A DNA stretch of 64,000 bases from Rhizobium sp. CF122. GTDB taxonomy: Bacteria; Pseudomonadota; Alphaproteobacteria; Rhizobiales; Rhizobiaceae. The stretch spans positions 1-64,000 of the forward strand of contig NZ_AKKA01000009.1 of NCBI RefSeq assembly GCF_000282035.1, read 5' to 3'. Of the stretch, positions 53,775 to 62,318 are shown piece by piece; positions within the stretch are counted from its first letter, which is position 1; every line of letters starts with the position of its first letter. Below the pieces are notes generated by a model. That model was not told where the DNA came from and made no database searches. It saw only the letters and a program-made list of their open reading frames with translations. The position numbers and the translations under genes were made by a program.

Positions 53775-55225
53775 CCGAAGAGCTTGTCAAGCCAGCGCCG
53801 GTCAAGACAGGCTTCCAACTCGGCCGCAATGTCGTCAAGGGCCTTTTCGACACCCGCACGGTAATCGTTCGTTTCGCCCGAAAGACCGAGACTCCGCAGC
53901 AAATGGGAACGATAAATGTCACTCGTGAAGAGCCCGTGCAGATATGTGCCGGCAATCCGGCCGTCTGCAGATACTGCACCGTCCGGCTTTCCATCGATGA
54001 TCGCGAACGGCCGGCCGCAATCCTCTCCGACGGTGATGCCGAGGTGGATCTGATAGCCTGCAAGCGGCGCGCCGTCTTCCACCGTCACGGCGACGCTGTT
54101 CCGCACCGTCTTTTCCGGTGCCATCTCCGTCTCGACATCCAGTAGGCCGAGACCGGTAGTCTCCACCGCATCTCCCTCGATGCCCAAGGGGTCGCGGACC
54201 TTACGTCCGAGCATCTGATAGCCGCCGCAAATGCCGATGACCCGGCCACCCCGTTTCACATGGGCCAGGAGATCGGCATCCCAACCTTGCGTGCGCATAT
54301 CCGCCAGATCCGATATCGTCGACTTCGAACCGGGCAGGATGACCAGACGGGCGTCCGACGGCAGCCGCTCGCCGGGGCGGACAAAAACCAACTCGACATC
54401 CGGCTCCGCAGCCAGCGGATCCAGATCGTCGAAATTCGCGATGCGGGAAAACACCGGTACGGCAATCCTCAGCGCAGCCGTACCGCCTCGTGCCAGGCGC
54501 TCCAGCGCCACCGAGTCCTCGGCCGGCAATTGCGAAGCGTATTTGAGCCACGGCACCACACCGAAGCATGGCCACCCGGTATGATCCCGTACAGCATCGA
54601 TCCCTGCATCGAACAGCGAAACGTCGCCGCGGAACTTGTTGATGATGTAGCCGGATATCATTGCCCGGTCTTCCCCTGATAGGATCGTATGCGTGCCGAC
54701 TAGCGAAGCGATCACGCCGCCCCGATCGATATCGCCCACCAGGACGACGGGCACGCCGGCGCGTGCCGCAAATCCCATATTGGCGATATCGCCGGCCCTG
54801 AGATTGATTTCGGCAGGCGAGCCGGCGCCTTCCACAATGACAAGATCTGCTCTGATCGAAACTTCGGAAAAGCTCTGCATCACGTAGTCGAGGAGTGCGG
54901 GCTTGAGTTTTTGATAGTCCCGCCCTTTGGCCTGCCCCCAGACCTTGCCTTGGACGATGATCTGGCTGCCGTATTCGGATTGCGGCTTGAGCAACACAGG
55001 ATTCATGTGCACGGAGGACGGTACCCGCGCAGCGAGCGACTGCAGCCATTGCGCCCGGCCGATCTCACCACCGTCATCAGCGACAGCGGCATTGTTTGAC
55101 ATGTTCTGGGGCTTGAAGGGACGGACCGAAAGGCCGCGATTGGCAGCAAGCCGGCAAAGCCCCGCAACAAGAACGGTCTTGCCGACGTCGGAGCCGGTAC
55201 CCTGGAGCATGATGGCCTTGGTCAT
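53771..55225 (-). CDS. cobQ: Cobyric acid synthase
   Basis: Amidates four side chains (b, d, e, g) of adenosylcobyrinic acid a,c-diamide using glutamine and ATP. 484 residues from ATG 55225; the upstream open frame lacks family similarity. N-terminal MLQGTGSDVGKTVLVAGLCR and FKPQNMSNNAAV, VIVEGAGSPAEINLRAGDIA, GDIDRGGVIASLVGT; C-terminal glutamine amidotransferase with the Cys in VIGICGGYQMLG and the His in GTYLHGLFTS. It is separate from the other cob units and convergent with the ClC gene. Confidence 0.96.
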   Translation of the reverse strand: MTKAIMLQGTGSDVGKTVLVAGLCRLAANRGLSVRPFKPQNMSNNAAVADDGGEIGRAQWLQSLAARVPSSVHMNPVLLKPQSEYGSQIIVQGKVWGQAKGRDYQKLKPALLDYVMQSFSEVSIRADLVIVEGAGSPAEINLRAGDIANMGFAARAGVPVVLVGDIDRGGVIASLVGTHTILSGEDRAMISGYIINKFRGDVSLFDAGIDAVRDHTGWPCFGVVPWLKYASQLPAEDSVALERLARGGTAALRIAVPVFSRIANFDDLDPLAAEPDVELVFVRPGERLPSDARLVILPGSKSTISDLADMRTQGWDADLLAHVKRGGRVIGICGGYQMLGRKVRDPLGIEGDAVETTGLGLLDVETEMAPEKTVRNSVAVTVEDGAPLAGYQIHLGITVGEDCGRPFAIIDGKPDGAVSADGRIAGTYLHGLFTSDIYRSHLLRSLGLSGETNDYRAGVEKALDDIAAELEACLDRRWLDKLFG

Positions 55226-55306
55226 TGTCGCAGAACTCCGGAGAAATTCGCCTCGGCCTACAACGACGTCAAGGTTGCGGTCAATCGCAGGCGCCGAAAA
55301 TGCGAA

Positions 55307-55337
55307 GGCCGCGTCAACCGTTGAAGGTTGCGCGGCC
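55307..55337 (-). promoter_or_regulatory. Strong hairpin in the cobQ leader
   Basis: Stem GGCCGCG-CAACC / GGTTG-(A)CGCGGCC, 12 pairs with one bulge and a 6-base loop, about 80 bases before cobQ. On the minus strand it is followed by TTCGCATTTTC, so it could be an attenuator. No cobalamin-riboswitch core is recognisable here. The rest of 55338-55792 is non-coding, with another AGCGG/CCGCT hairpin near 55420-55435. Confidence 0.4.
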
Positions 55338-55792
55338 TGCCGAAATACGCTGGCGCATTCGCCCACACACGGCGAAGCTCACGTTCCCCGGGACGCACTA
55401 CCTGATCCGGAGAAGCAGCGGTGTCCCCCGCTACGCAACAACAGATAGCGCCACATTGTTACCGGAGGGTTAGCAAGCCCTTAAGCAAAGATGAATTTTG
55501 GCATTTTCTGACTTTTCTTCTCGATCGAGGCGCCGCTGCCAAGTCTACCAACACAATCTCTGAACGCTCGCGGTAATCTTTTGGTGAGACTAGCATTAAC
55601 GATATTAAATCAGATGTTTAGACTTCACGCCTCAAGCACAGAAGACAATTGATTTCCGCAACCGAACGCGTAGGCTGCCTTCCAAGGCGCCAAGACGAGC
55701 GCCACCGCAAAAGCCCGGACAACAGCACGAGGACCTCCGCAAGGTGTGGAACGCCTAGGTTGTGGCCGCTGCAGCAAGAATGGGAACGCAAG

Positions 55793-56791
55793 ATGAGATT
55801 TCTCTGCACGTCAATCCTGCTCGCCGCAGGAGTTTGTGCAGCCGCCGCTACCGCGCAGGCTGCCGAATGCGGCAACGTCGCCATCGCTGAAATGAAATGG
55901 GCCTCGGCCGGTATTGCCGCCAACTTCGATAAGTTCATTCTCGAGAAGGGTTACGGCTGCTCGGTCAAGATCGTCCCGGGTGACACGATGCCGACTTTCC
56001 TCTCGATGAACGGAAAAGGTGAGCCGGATATCGCGTCCGAGTTCTGGATCAATTCAGTGCGCACCGAACTCGATAGCGCAGTCAAGGAGGGCAAGTTGAT
56101 CCAGGCGGCCGAAATCCTCTCGGAGGGCGCCGTCGAGGGCTGGTGGATACCGAAATTCATCGCCGATGCCAATCCGGAGATCCGCAGCGTAGAGGACGCA
56201 CTCAAGCATCCCGAACTTTTCCCGGCACCGGGCAATTCATCGCAGGGCGCGGTCTATAGTTGTCCCGTCGGCTGGAGTTGCCAGATATCGACGTCAAATC
56301 TGTTCCGCGCGCTGGGAGCCGACAAGAACGGGTTTCAGCTTGTCGAAACCAGCAGCCCGCAGGAACTTGATGATTCCATCGCAGCCGCATTCCAGAAAAA
56401 GACCGGTTGGCTTGGCTACTATTGGGCCCCGACAGCCATCCTCGGCAAATACGACATGACTCTCCTCAGCTTCGGCGTCGGTCATAACAAGGCAGAATGG
56501 GACAGCTGCACATCGGTCCCTGGCTGCGCTCGACCGCAGGTGAACTCCTACCCAGTCTCCAGGGCCTACACGATCGTGACCAAGGGCTTCGCCGATCGGG
56601 CCGGGTCGGCGATGGATTATCTCAAGGTCCGCTCATGGGACAACACGACGATCAACGAAGTGCTTGCCTGGCAGGATGAGAACCACAAGAGCAACGAGGA
56701 GGCCACGATCTATTTCCTCCAGAACTATGCCGCCCTGTGGACCAAATGGGTTCCTGCCGATGTCGCCCAGAAGGTCAAGGCCGGGCTTTAA
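55793..56791 (+). CDS. Glycine betaine/choline-type ABC periplasmic binding protein (OpuAC/ProX family)
   Basis: 332 residues from ATG 55793. Signal peptide MRFLCTSILLAAGVCAAAAT with cleavage near AQA-AEC. The fold is OpuAC: VAIAEMKWASAGIAANFDKF, DTMPTFLSMNGKGEPDIASE, EGWWIPKFIADANPEI, and GWLGYYWAPTAILGKY, with the Trp/Tyr residues that form the aromatic box for quaternary amines. No permease or ATPase gene is adjacent, so it must work with a transporter encoded elsewhere or as a stray receptor. A GlxA/GbdR-like AraC regulator lies 5 kb downstream. Confidence 0.9.
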   Translation: MRFLCTSILLAAGVCAAAATAQAAECGNVAIAEMKWASAGIAANFDKFILEKGYGCSVKIVPGDTMPTFLSMNGKGEPDIASEFWINSVRTELDSAVKEGKLIQAAEILSEGAVEGWWIPKFIADANPEIRSVEDALKHPELFPAPGNSSQGAVYSCPVGWSCQISTSNLFRALGADKNGFQLVETSSPQELDDSIAAAFQKKTGWLGYYWAPTAILGKYDMTLLSFGVGHNKAEWDSCTSVPGCARPQVNSYPVSRAYTIVTKGFADRAGSAMDYLKVRSWDNTTINEVLAWQDENHKSNEEATIYFLQNYAALWTKWVPADVAQKVKAGL

Positions 56792-56938
56792 GGCGAGCCC
56801 GCCGGACGATAGATCCGCGCATGAGAGTGAACGCGCGACGAGAACGTCTTCCCTGTGGCGTTGTGGTTTTCCTATAAGCAGCGACTGCTTGTGCCCGAAT
56901 CGTGCAAAGTCGCGTTTGCCCAGACCAGGAGAATAGAG

Positions 56939-57337
56939 ATGACACCTGCTCCATTTCCAGACCGAGATACGATCGCCTCAAAGTTTGCGAGCTTCGGTGA
57001 ACAGGAGAAAGCCTACATTGTCCTGCTGATGGAAAACTCGGCACAGGATGAGAACCTCATCGATGGCCTCCACCGCCACCTGGACAACGCCGCGAGCGCA
57101 TCGTTCCTGAACACATTGAAACTCGATCACGTTGGGAAATGGATTGGCGAGGCAGCACCCGTTCGCCTGCAGGATACGCCTCATGGAGGCCGCAAAATCA
57201 AGCCAGCATCCCGTCTATGCAGCTTTCCGGACCGGGCTTTCGCGTTCCGGCGGGCTGGAAAAGGCCTACCCGCCGGCAGCGATCTGACGCCGTATTACCT
57301 CGTGGCCGCGCGACCGACCGAACGACCTGCATCCTGA
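56939..57337 (+). CDS. Hypothetical protein (up to 132 aa; 3' part doubtful)
   Basis: AGGAGAATAGAG precedes ATG 56939. The first ~75 residues (MTPAPFPDRDTIASKFASFG, YIVLLMENSAQDENLIDGLH, LDNAASASFLNTLKLDHVGKW) look like real helical protein sequence. The last ~45 residues are Arg/Pro-rich and overlap a convergent entericidin-like gene, so the frame may be shifted or the natural stop lost. No family recognised. Confidence 0.45.
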   Translation: MTPAPFPDRDTIASKFASFGEQEKAYIVLLMENSAQDENLIDGLHRHLDNAASASFLNTLKLDHVGKWIGEAAPVRLQDTPHGGRKIKPASRLCSFPDRAFAFRRAGKGLPAGSDLTPYYLVAARPTERPAS

Positions 57338-57450
57338 GTCGCGTTTACGGCATTTGCCGTGTCGCGACCGATGCCGCGAATCGTGTTTCCACACGAAGAA
57401 AGCACGAGCAGTATTGCGAGGGCGGAGCCGATCTTAGCCATTGTCGTCAT
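57295..57450 (-). CDS. Entericidin-like lipoprotein (51 aa)
   Basis: Too short for ordinary gene callers. A lipoprotein signal peptide MTTMAKIGSALAILLVLSSC carries the lipobox LSSC, followed by GNTIRGIGRDTANAVNATQD, the entericidin A/B pattern (C-N-T-x-R-G-x-G-x-D). GAAGGAAGG lies about 8 bases before the ATG. Entericidins are small membrane lipoproteins linked to stationary-phase lysis in enterics; the rhizobial role is unknown. It is downstream of, and co-directional with, the LysR gene. Confidence 0.8.
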   Translation of the reverse strand: MTTMAKIGSALAILLVLSSCGNTIRGIGRDTANAVNATQDAGRSVGRAATR

Positions 57451-57543
57451 TATGAAATCCTTCCTTCTCAATCGTCCGGGCGCGGGCGACTCCCGCCACG
57501 CGCGTTAAACCCCGGAGGAAGAAAAGAGGTCCCCGCTTAGTTG

Positions 57544-58443
57544 TCAAGCAGCAACGGCTTTTGCTTTTTCGGCAAAGGCAAAGCGGATACTTTCGGCCAC
57601 AGCCCGCATCGGGCTGTTCATCTGCGATGCGGTGAGCAGCCTGATGTCGAAGGAACCAAGCTCGGGCAATCCTTCCTGCAGTCCGAGGATCGCCATCTCA
57701 TCGGTGACATAGGAACGCGGCAGCGGCGCGATTGCCAGGTCGGAAACCACAGCTGCCCGTTGCGCCATCGTGTGGCCGCTGAGAAAAGCGACACGATAAC
57801 CGCGCTTCATGCGCTCAAGTTGCGACAGTGCCTCCGAGCGCCAGATGCAGCCATCTTCCCAGATCGAGATCGGCAGCGGATCGCGGCGATGCGCCGTACC
57901 GCACTTGGCGCCAGCCCACACCAGCCGCTCGCGAAATACGATCTCGCCGTCAGTCGGCAGTGGACGCGTCGCGCAATTGATCAGCGCCAGGTCCAGGCGT
58001 TGCTCTTCAATGCGCTTCTTGAGGCCGATGCTCATGTCGATGGTAACGTCGACCATAATGCTCGGGAAACTCTCAGCGAAGCTTTTCAGGATACGCGGCA
58101 GCAGTCGTTCGCCGATATCCTCCGGCGCACCGAGCCGCACCACGCCGCTTAGTTCGGGCATGATGAACCGCGAAACCGCCTCGTTGGACAAAGCGAGAAT
58201 GTTGCGCGCATAAGACAGCAGCACCTCACCATGCTGGGTCAGGCTGACGGACCGCGCATCCCGCAGGAAAAGCGTAGCGCCGAGTTGCTCCTCCAGCTTC
58301 TTGATCTGCATGGAGACCGCCGACGGTGTCCGGTAGACGGCTTCCGCGGCAGTGGAAAAATTGCCGGTCTCTGCTATGGCAACGAAGGTGCGCAGCACGT
58401 CGTTATCAAGCAAGGGAATGGGACGGCGAAAGGGAATGCTCAT
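57544..58443 (-). CDS. LysR-family transcriptional regulator
   Basis: 299 residues from ATG 58443 (MSIPFRRPIPLLDNDVLRTF); 14 extra upstream codons are possible. N-terminal winged HTH: FVAIAETGNFSTAAEAVYRT, SAVSMQIKKLEEQLGATLFL. C-terminal periplasmic-binding-like effector domain (GVVRLGAPEDIGERLLPRIL; RAAVVSDLAIAPLPRSYV). It belongs to the LrhA/HexA-like branch by its PLLDNDVLRTF opening. Divergent from a DUF1127 gene 115 bases away, which is a likely target. Confidence 0.93.
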   Translation of the reverse strand: MSIPFRRPIPLLDNDVLRTFVAIAETGNFSTAAEAVYRTPSAVSMQIKKLEEQLGATLFLRDARSVSLTQHGEVLLSYARNILALSNEAVSRFIMPELSGVVRLGAPEDIGERLLPRILKSFAESFPSIMVDVTIDMSIGLKKRIEEQRLDLALINCATRPLPTDGEIVFRERLVWAGAKCGTAHRRDPLPISIWEDGCIWRSEALSQLERMKRGYRVAFLSGHTMAQRAAVVSDLAIAPLPRSYVTDEMAILGLQEGLPELGSFDIRLLTASQMNSPMRAVAESIRFAFAEKAKAVAA

Positions 58444-58557
58444 CGTCACATCTTTCAATTTTTCTGAATTTGAATTCCATATCATTTTGTTTGATTGAAA
58501 GTCAACCCGACAATATCCTTCCTTCGTAGCGGCTAGTACTGATGAAAGGAGGCCGCG

Positions 58558-58719
58558 ATGAACACTCTCAACGCTATCTTTGACATCTTTTACGCATTCA
58601 GATCACGCCAGATCTCCCGCCAGACGCGCAATCGCACACGAGATCAGTTGGCACGGCTGCCGAGACATCTCGCCGATGATCTCGACCTGCAAGCTCTTGG
58701 CATGACCGAGCCTCGCTGA
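58558..58719 (+). CDS. DUF1127-like small protein (53 aa)
   Basis: AGGAGG 5 bases before ATG 58558. MNTLNAIFDIFYAFRSRQIS leads into RNRTRDQLARLPRHLADDLD, the Arg-rich RxxLxxLpxxxLxDlGL pattern of DUF1127. Small DUF1127 proteins in Agrobacterium and Rhodobacter influence phosphate, stress and RNA-related physiology. Divergent from the LysR regulator. Confidence 0.78.
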   Translation: MNTLNAIFDIFYAFRSRQISRQTRNRTRDQLARLPRHLADDLDLQALGMTEPR

Positions 58720-58798
58720 GACGCGAGACCCCAGCAGCGGCTTCAAAGACGCGGTCAAAGGCTCTAATATACGGTCCGCGGCGCGGCTACGGAGCGTA

Positions 58799-59617
58799 AT
58801 GACCATGGCGATGAATGACGCGTGTTTCCAAGGTGATATCCCTGCAGCGTATGACCGGTACCTGGTACCGATCCTGTTTGACCCTTATGCGGCCGATCTG
58901 GCGCAGCGCCTGGCGCCGCTTCATCCGCACCGCGTTCTCGAAGTCGCGGCGGGGTCTGGCGCTCTGACGCGTGCGCTATCGTCGGTGCTTCCGCACGCCG
59001 AAATCATCGCCACCGATTTGAACCAAGCCATGTTGGATGTCGCCGCATTGAGACATTCCGGAGGGCATGTCGCATGGCAACAGGCCGACGCCTTGAGCCT
59101 GCCCTTCCCCGATCAGATCTTTGACGCCGTCACAAGCCAGTTCGGCGTCATGTTCTTTCCCGACAAGCACCGCGCCTACCGCGAAATCCTCCGGGTACTG
59201 AAGCCGAAGGGGACGTTCCTCTTCAACACCTGGGACTCCGTGGAGAACAACGCCTTCGCAAAGGCCGTCAAGGCTGCGACGGATGCGCTGTTTCCAGACG
59301 ATCCGCCGGATTTCTTCCGGCGGACACCGCACGGCTACTTTGATGCCGAGGCGATCCTGTCGGAGCTCGAGCGGGCCGGCTTCCAGTCGGTGACTTTCAC
59401 GAAGGTCGACAAGACTGCCCGTGCATCCTCGGCAAGTGACGTGGCGACCGCCTTCTGCCGGGGTAGCCCGCTCCGCATGGAAATCGAAGCCCGCCAGTCG
59501 AAAATCGATGTCGTTGCCCGCGTGGCCGATACACTTGAACAGGTTTTCGGCAAGGGACCGATCGAGGGCCGGATGTCCGCGTTTGTGTTCACCGCCGAGG
59601 CCCCACGCCAGACCTAA
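58799..59617 (+). CDS. SAM-dependent methyltransferase (class I, UbiE-like)
   Basis: 272 residues. The AdoMet motif I is VLEVAAGSGALTRALSSVLP, followed by the acidic IIATDLNQAMLDVA, WQQADALSLPFPDQIFDAV and QFGVMFFPDKHRAYREILRV, the arrangement of UbiE/Methyltransf_11 enzymes. Three closely spaced ATG codons make the exact start uncertain within 8 residues. The C-terminal ~100 residues are a variable lid. The substrate is unknown; no operon partner. Confidence 0.88.
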   Translation: MTMAMNDACFQGDIPAAYDRYLVPILFDPYAADLAQRLAPLHPHRVLEVAAGSGALTRALSSVLPHAEIIATDLNQAMLDVAALRHSGGHVAWQQADALSLPFPDQIFDAVTSQFGVMFFPDKHRAYREILRVLKPKGTFLFNTWDSVENNAFAKAVKAATDALFPDDPPDFFRRTPHGYFDAEAILSELERAGFQSVTFTKVDKTARASSASDVATAFCRGSPLRMEIEARQSKIDVVARVADTLEQVFGKGPIEGRMSAFVFTAEAPRQT

Positions 59618-59808
59618 GCTGCTCGGCGCCCCGTTTCCGTGGTACCGCAGCCACCGTGGCTATCGGCAGGGTTCGATTGCGCCGCCAGGAAGCGGCCCAC
59701 GTGACGACGCAACACTGTCGGAACATCCTGTGTGGAGCGACGTTCCTCCTATGCAACGCACCCTTTGTCGTTGCACTGACTGCGTTTCCCTCAACTGCAG
59801 TCCCAGAG

Positions 59809-59842
59809 GCCCGGCGCTGTCCAAACCAGCACCGGGCTTTTC
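59809..59842 (+). terminator. Rho-independent terminator downstream of the methyltransferase
   Basis: Stem GCCCGG-GCTG / CAGC-CCGGGC with one bulge and a 7-base loop, then TTTTCTCTC. The ~190 bases between the methyltransferase stop and this hairpin hold no credible gene, though a short ORF with three CxxC-like cysteines lies at about 59751-59873. Confidence 0.75.
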
Positions 59843-59951
59843 TCTCTCGGCTCACCATTCACCCCTTAGATAATTAAGCGCCACCTAAAATAAATCTTGA
59901 AATCGCCGTCTCGGTAATGATGATGCTTGGCGTCAGCCAGGAGGGGTATCG

Positions 59952-60179
59952 ATGTCACAATACCAGGAAACGCGGCGGTTCAAATGCACCGGCGACGCTG
60001 GAGATCCCTGCATCGTCATCGAACAGATCAAGATTGCTGATGAAGCCATCGCCAGCCCAAGAACAGACTATATGACGGTGGATGGCGACGTCGCCAATCG
60101 CCTCGACAAGAAGCACTTTCTGATCCTGATGAAGGGCGAGGTCGTTAAGATTCAGAGGGCTCTAAGGAAAAAGCACTGA
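59952..60179 (+). CDS. Small hypothetical protein (75 aa)
   Basis: CAGGAGGGG before ATG 59952 is a strong ribosome-binding site. MSQYQETRRFKCTGDAGDPC is followed by VIEQIKIADEAIASPRTDYM and LDKKHFLILMKGEVVKIQRA; mostly beta, soluble, two cysteines. No family recognised. Monocistronic. Confidence 0.65.
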   Translation: MSQYQETRRFKCTGDAGDPCIVIEQIKIADEAIASPRTDYMTVDGDVANRLDKKHFLILMKGEVVKIQRALRKKH

Positions 60180-60362
60180 GCTGCTACTAAGCGGCGTTGC
60201 CATCGCGGCGCGGGCCGACGTCGTGGTGGGTCCCTGCTACCTCGGAATGGACTGAGATGTTGCTGGGCACATGTCATCAGCGCGTCATGTGACGGTGATG
60301 TCTTAACGCACCGAGCGCTGAGACTCGTTTCCATTCGGCGCTGTTCACCGTTGGAATGACTG

Positions 60363-61517
60363 ATGCTGTATATCATTGCCGTCGCCAGTGCCCTGCTGGC
60401 AGTCAATACCCTCAGCCTTATGATCGCCGGATGGCGGCTTCGGTCCCGCCAAGACAAGGCGCCAAGCGTCTCTGCGCGCCCTTCAGTCTCGATCGTGATA
60501 CCTCTTTGCGGAGTGGAACAGTTCTCGCGGGAGACACTCCAAAGCGCACTTAGCCTGGATTGGCCCGACTACGAAGTCATCTTCTGCGTTGCCGACAGGA
60601 GCGATCCCATCATTGGTGTAGTCGAGCACACGCTCCGAACAAAGCCGCTGACAAGCGCGAAAATCCTTGTCGGAGACGACCGCATCAGCGCAAATCCGAA
60701 ACTCAACAATTGCGTCAAGGGCTGGAACATGGCGTCCCATGAATGGGTTGTCCTTGCCGACTCCAACGTCCTGATACCCACAGACTATCTCGCACGCCTG
60801 CTGGCATCATGGCGGCCCGATAGCGGACTTGTCTGTTCGACGCCACTTGGGTCCCGTCCCAACGGGTTTTGGGCGGAGGTCGAATGTGCGTTTCTCAACA
60901 CTCACCAGGCGCGCTGGCAGTATGCGGGTGAGGCGCTCGGATTCGGCTTCGCGCAGGGCAAGAGCATGCTATGGCGCAAGAAGATGCTCGACGCCCACGG
61001 AGGCATCCAGGCACTTGCGGCTGAAATCGCCGAAGACGCCGCCGCCACAAAGCTGGTGAACAGCATGGGTCTCAAGGTACATCTCGTCGCCGGCCCGTTC
61101 GAGCAGCCCCTGGGCAGACGGACCTTCCGCGAGATCTGGGCAAGGCAATGCCGTTGGGCGCGGCTAAGGCGCGTCACCTTCCCGCACTTCTTCGCGCCGG
61201 AGATCCTGCTTGGTGTGGTGCCCCCCTTATTGCTGTGCACGAGCGCTGCCTTCGGATCCGGGAGTAGTCTTCCCGCAACAGCTTTCGCGGTTTTATGCGC
61301 CGCCTACACACCGGAGCTTATTCTTACGGTCCGTAAGAATTGGCACCTGTCCCCGCTGTCACTCGTCGCAATGGTTACGCGCGATGCCTTGCTTCCAATT
61401 ATCTGGACGAGGAGCTGGTTGGCAGGGAGCTACGATTGGCGTGGGAACAGGATGGTGATCGGATCGCAGGAGTCGCGTCTCGAAGCTGGCGTGGCTGGAT
61501 CGGCCGCAAGCCCCTAA
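60363..61517 (+). CDS. GT21-type ceramide glycosyltransferase
   Basis: A processive-type GT-A membrane glycosyltransferase related to ceramide glucosyltransferase, 384 residues. An N-terminal anchor (MLYIIAVASALLAVNTLSLM) is followed by SVSIVIPLCGVEQFSRETLQ. Key motifs of the family: D1 in FCVADRSDP, D2 in VVLADSNVLIP, D3 in EIAEDAAATKLV, and the (Q/R)xxRW box in ARQCRWARLRR. C-terminal hydrophobic helices (ILLGVVPPLLLCTSAAFG; TAFAVLCAAYTPELIL). Agrobacterium and some rhizobia use such enzymes for glucosyl- or glucuronosylceramides and related glycolipids. Confidence 0.88.
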   Translation: MLYIIAVASALLAVNTLSLMIAGWRLRSRQDKAPSVSARPSVSIVIPLCGVEQFSRETLQSALSLDWPDYEVIFCVADRSDPIIGVVEHTLRTKPLTSAKILVGDDRISANPKLNNCVKGWNMASHEWVVLADSNVLIPTDYLARLLASWRPDSGLVCSTPLGSRPNGFWAEVECAFLNTHQARWQYAGEALGFGFAQGKSMLWRKKMLDAHGGIQALAAEIAEDAAATKLVNSMGLKVHLVAGPFEQPLGRRTFREIWARQCRWARLRRVTFPHFFAPEILLGVVPPLLLCTSAAFGSGSSLPATAFAVLCAAYTPELILTVRKNWHLSPLSLVAMVTRDALLPIIWTRSWLAGSYDWRGNRMVIGSQESRLEAGVAGSAASP

Positions 61518-61824
61518 CAACGGCGGGTGCATTCGATACGGTGTCGTATGTGAGGCCGCCCACTTAGGAGCTGGAATGCTCCGAAATTGAACTCAGGTTG
61601 GCAACTTGGCCGACGTGCCCTTATCCGCGAAATCGGCACTATGCTTCCGATCCATTCTATCGTCGCAATTGCGACGAGCGCGCCTCTGCTTGGCCGGCGC
61701 GCGCGCCTTCATCATTCAAAAACACTGATGATATCCATAAACTCTATTCGTTTGATTGATGGGAGCAAAACACCCATATTCTCACCATGAAACAAGCGTC
61801 ATCCGACGAGGAAAGGAAACGGAC
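61518..61824. other. Intergenic region, nothing assignable
   Basis: 307 bases; AT-richer toward 61720-61800, which probably holds the promoter of the downstream DUF1127-like gene. No credible ORF, terminator or repeat seen. Confidence 0.4.
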
Positions 61825-62022
61825 ATGACGACGATTACCTTCAGGCACACCAAGACGCCTTCAAGCGAAGCCCACCTGCATATTGTCGACTATGCCCGCA
61901 AGCTGGTACATGCATGGCATCAGCGACAGCTTGCCCGCGAAATTGAATCCATGCCTTTCGACATGCGCAAGGACATTGGCTGGCCGTCGGCGGATGACGC
62001 GGATGAACGCAAGGTCATGTAA
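61825..62022 (+). CDS. DUF1127-like small protein (65 aa)
   Basis: ATG 61825 with GAAAGGAAACGGAC upstream. MTTITFRHTKTPSSEAHLHI, then RKLVHAWHQRQLAREIESMP and FDMRKDIGWPSADD. The helix HQRQLAREIESMPFDMRKDIGWP fits the DUF1127 consensus. It is followed by a strong terminator, so it is monocistronic. Probably regulatory or stress-related by analogy with other small DUF1127 proteins. Confidence 0.75.
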   Translation: MTTITFRHTKTPSSEAHLHIVDYARKLVHAWHQRQLAREIESMPFDMRKDIGWPSADDADERKVM

Positions 62023-62048
62023 TGAATCCGACATTCCTCCCCGTGTGA

Positions 62049-62083
62049 AAGCGGCGCCTCGCCTTCGTGCAGCGCCGCTTTTT
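62049..62083 (+). terminator. Rho-independent terminator of the DUF1127 gene
   Basis: 9-bp stem AAGCGGCGC / GCGCCGCTT with a 14-base loop followed by TTTT. Confidence 0.88.
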
Positions 62084-62318
62084 CCGTCTTTACGGCCACC
62101 TTATTAAATCTTGAATTTCCGACGCATATATTTTCCGCAATCGCCTTTTTTGAACTTTTGACGACAGCGATCGTCATTTGACCTTCGTCAATTTCAGCAA
62201 TGTCGCAAATTTGCTCTTTGCGGCCGCATTTATCCATGAGAATGTCGCTTTCAGGATATCGAAACGACGTATTCCAAGCAACGAATAGTGCATTCGACCT
62301 CGAGCACGGATTTGTCTC

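Noticed and set aside
55226-55480. Second cobalamin riboswitch before cobQ
   Set aside because: The GCCAGGAGACCTGCC-type core and B12-box are not present on either strand.
59660-59720. GGTTCGATT resembling a tRNA T-loop
   Set aside because: The flanking bases do not pair as a T-stem and no acceptor or anticodon stem is present.
59751-59873. 40-codon ORF with CRCTDC and NCSPRG
   Set aside because: No ribosome-binding site, and it runs through the terminator hairpin at 59809-59842.
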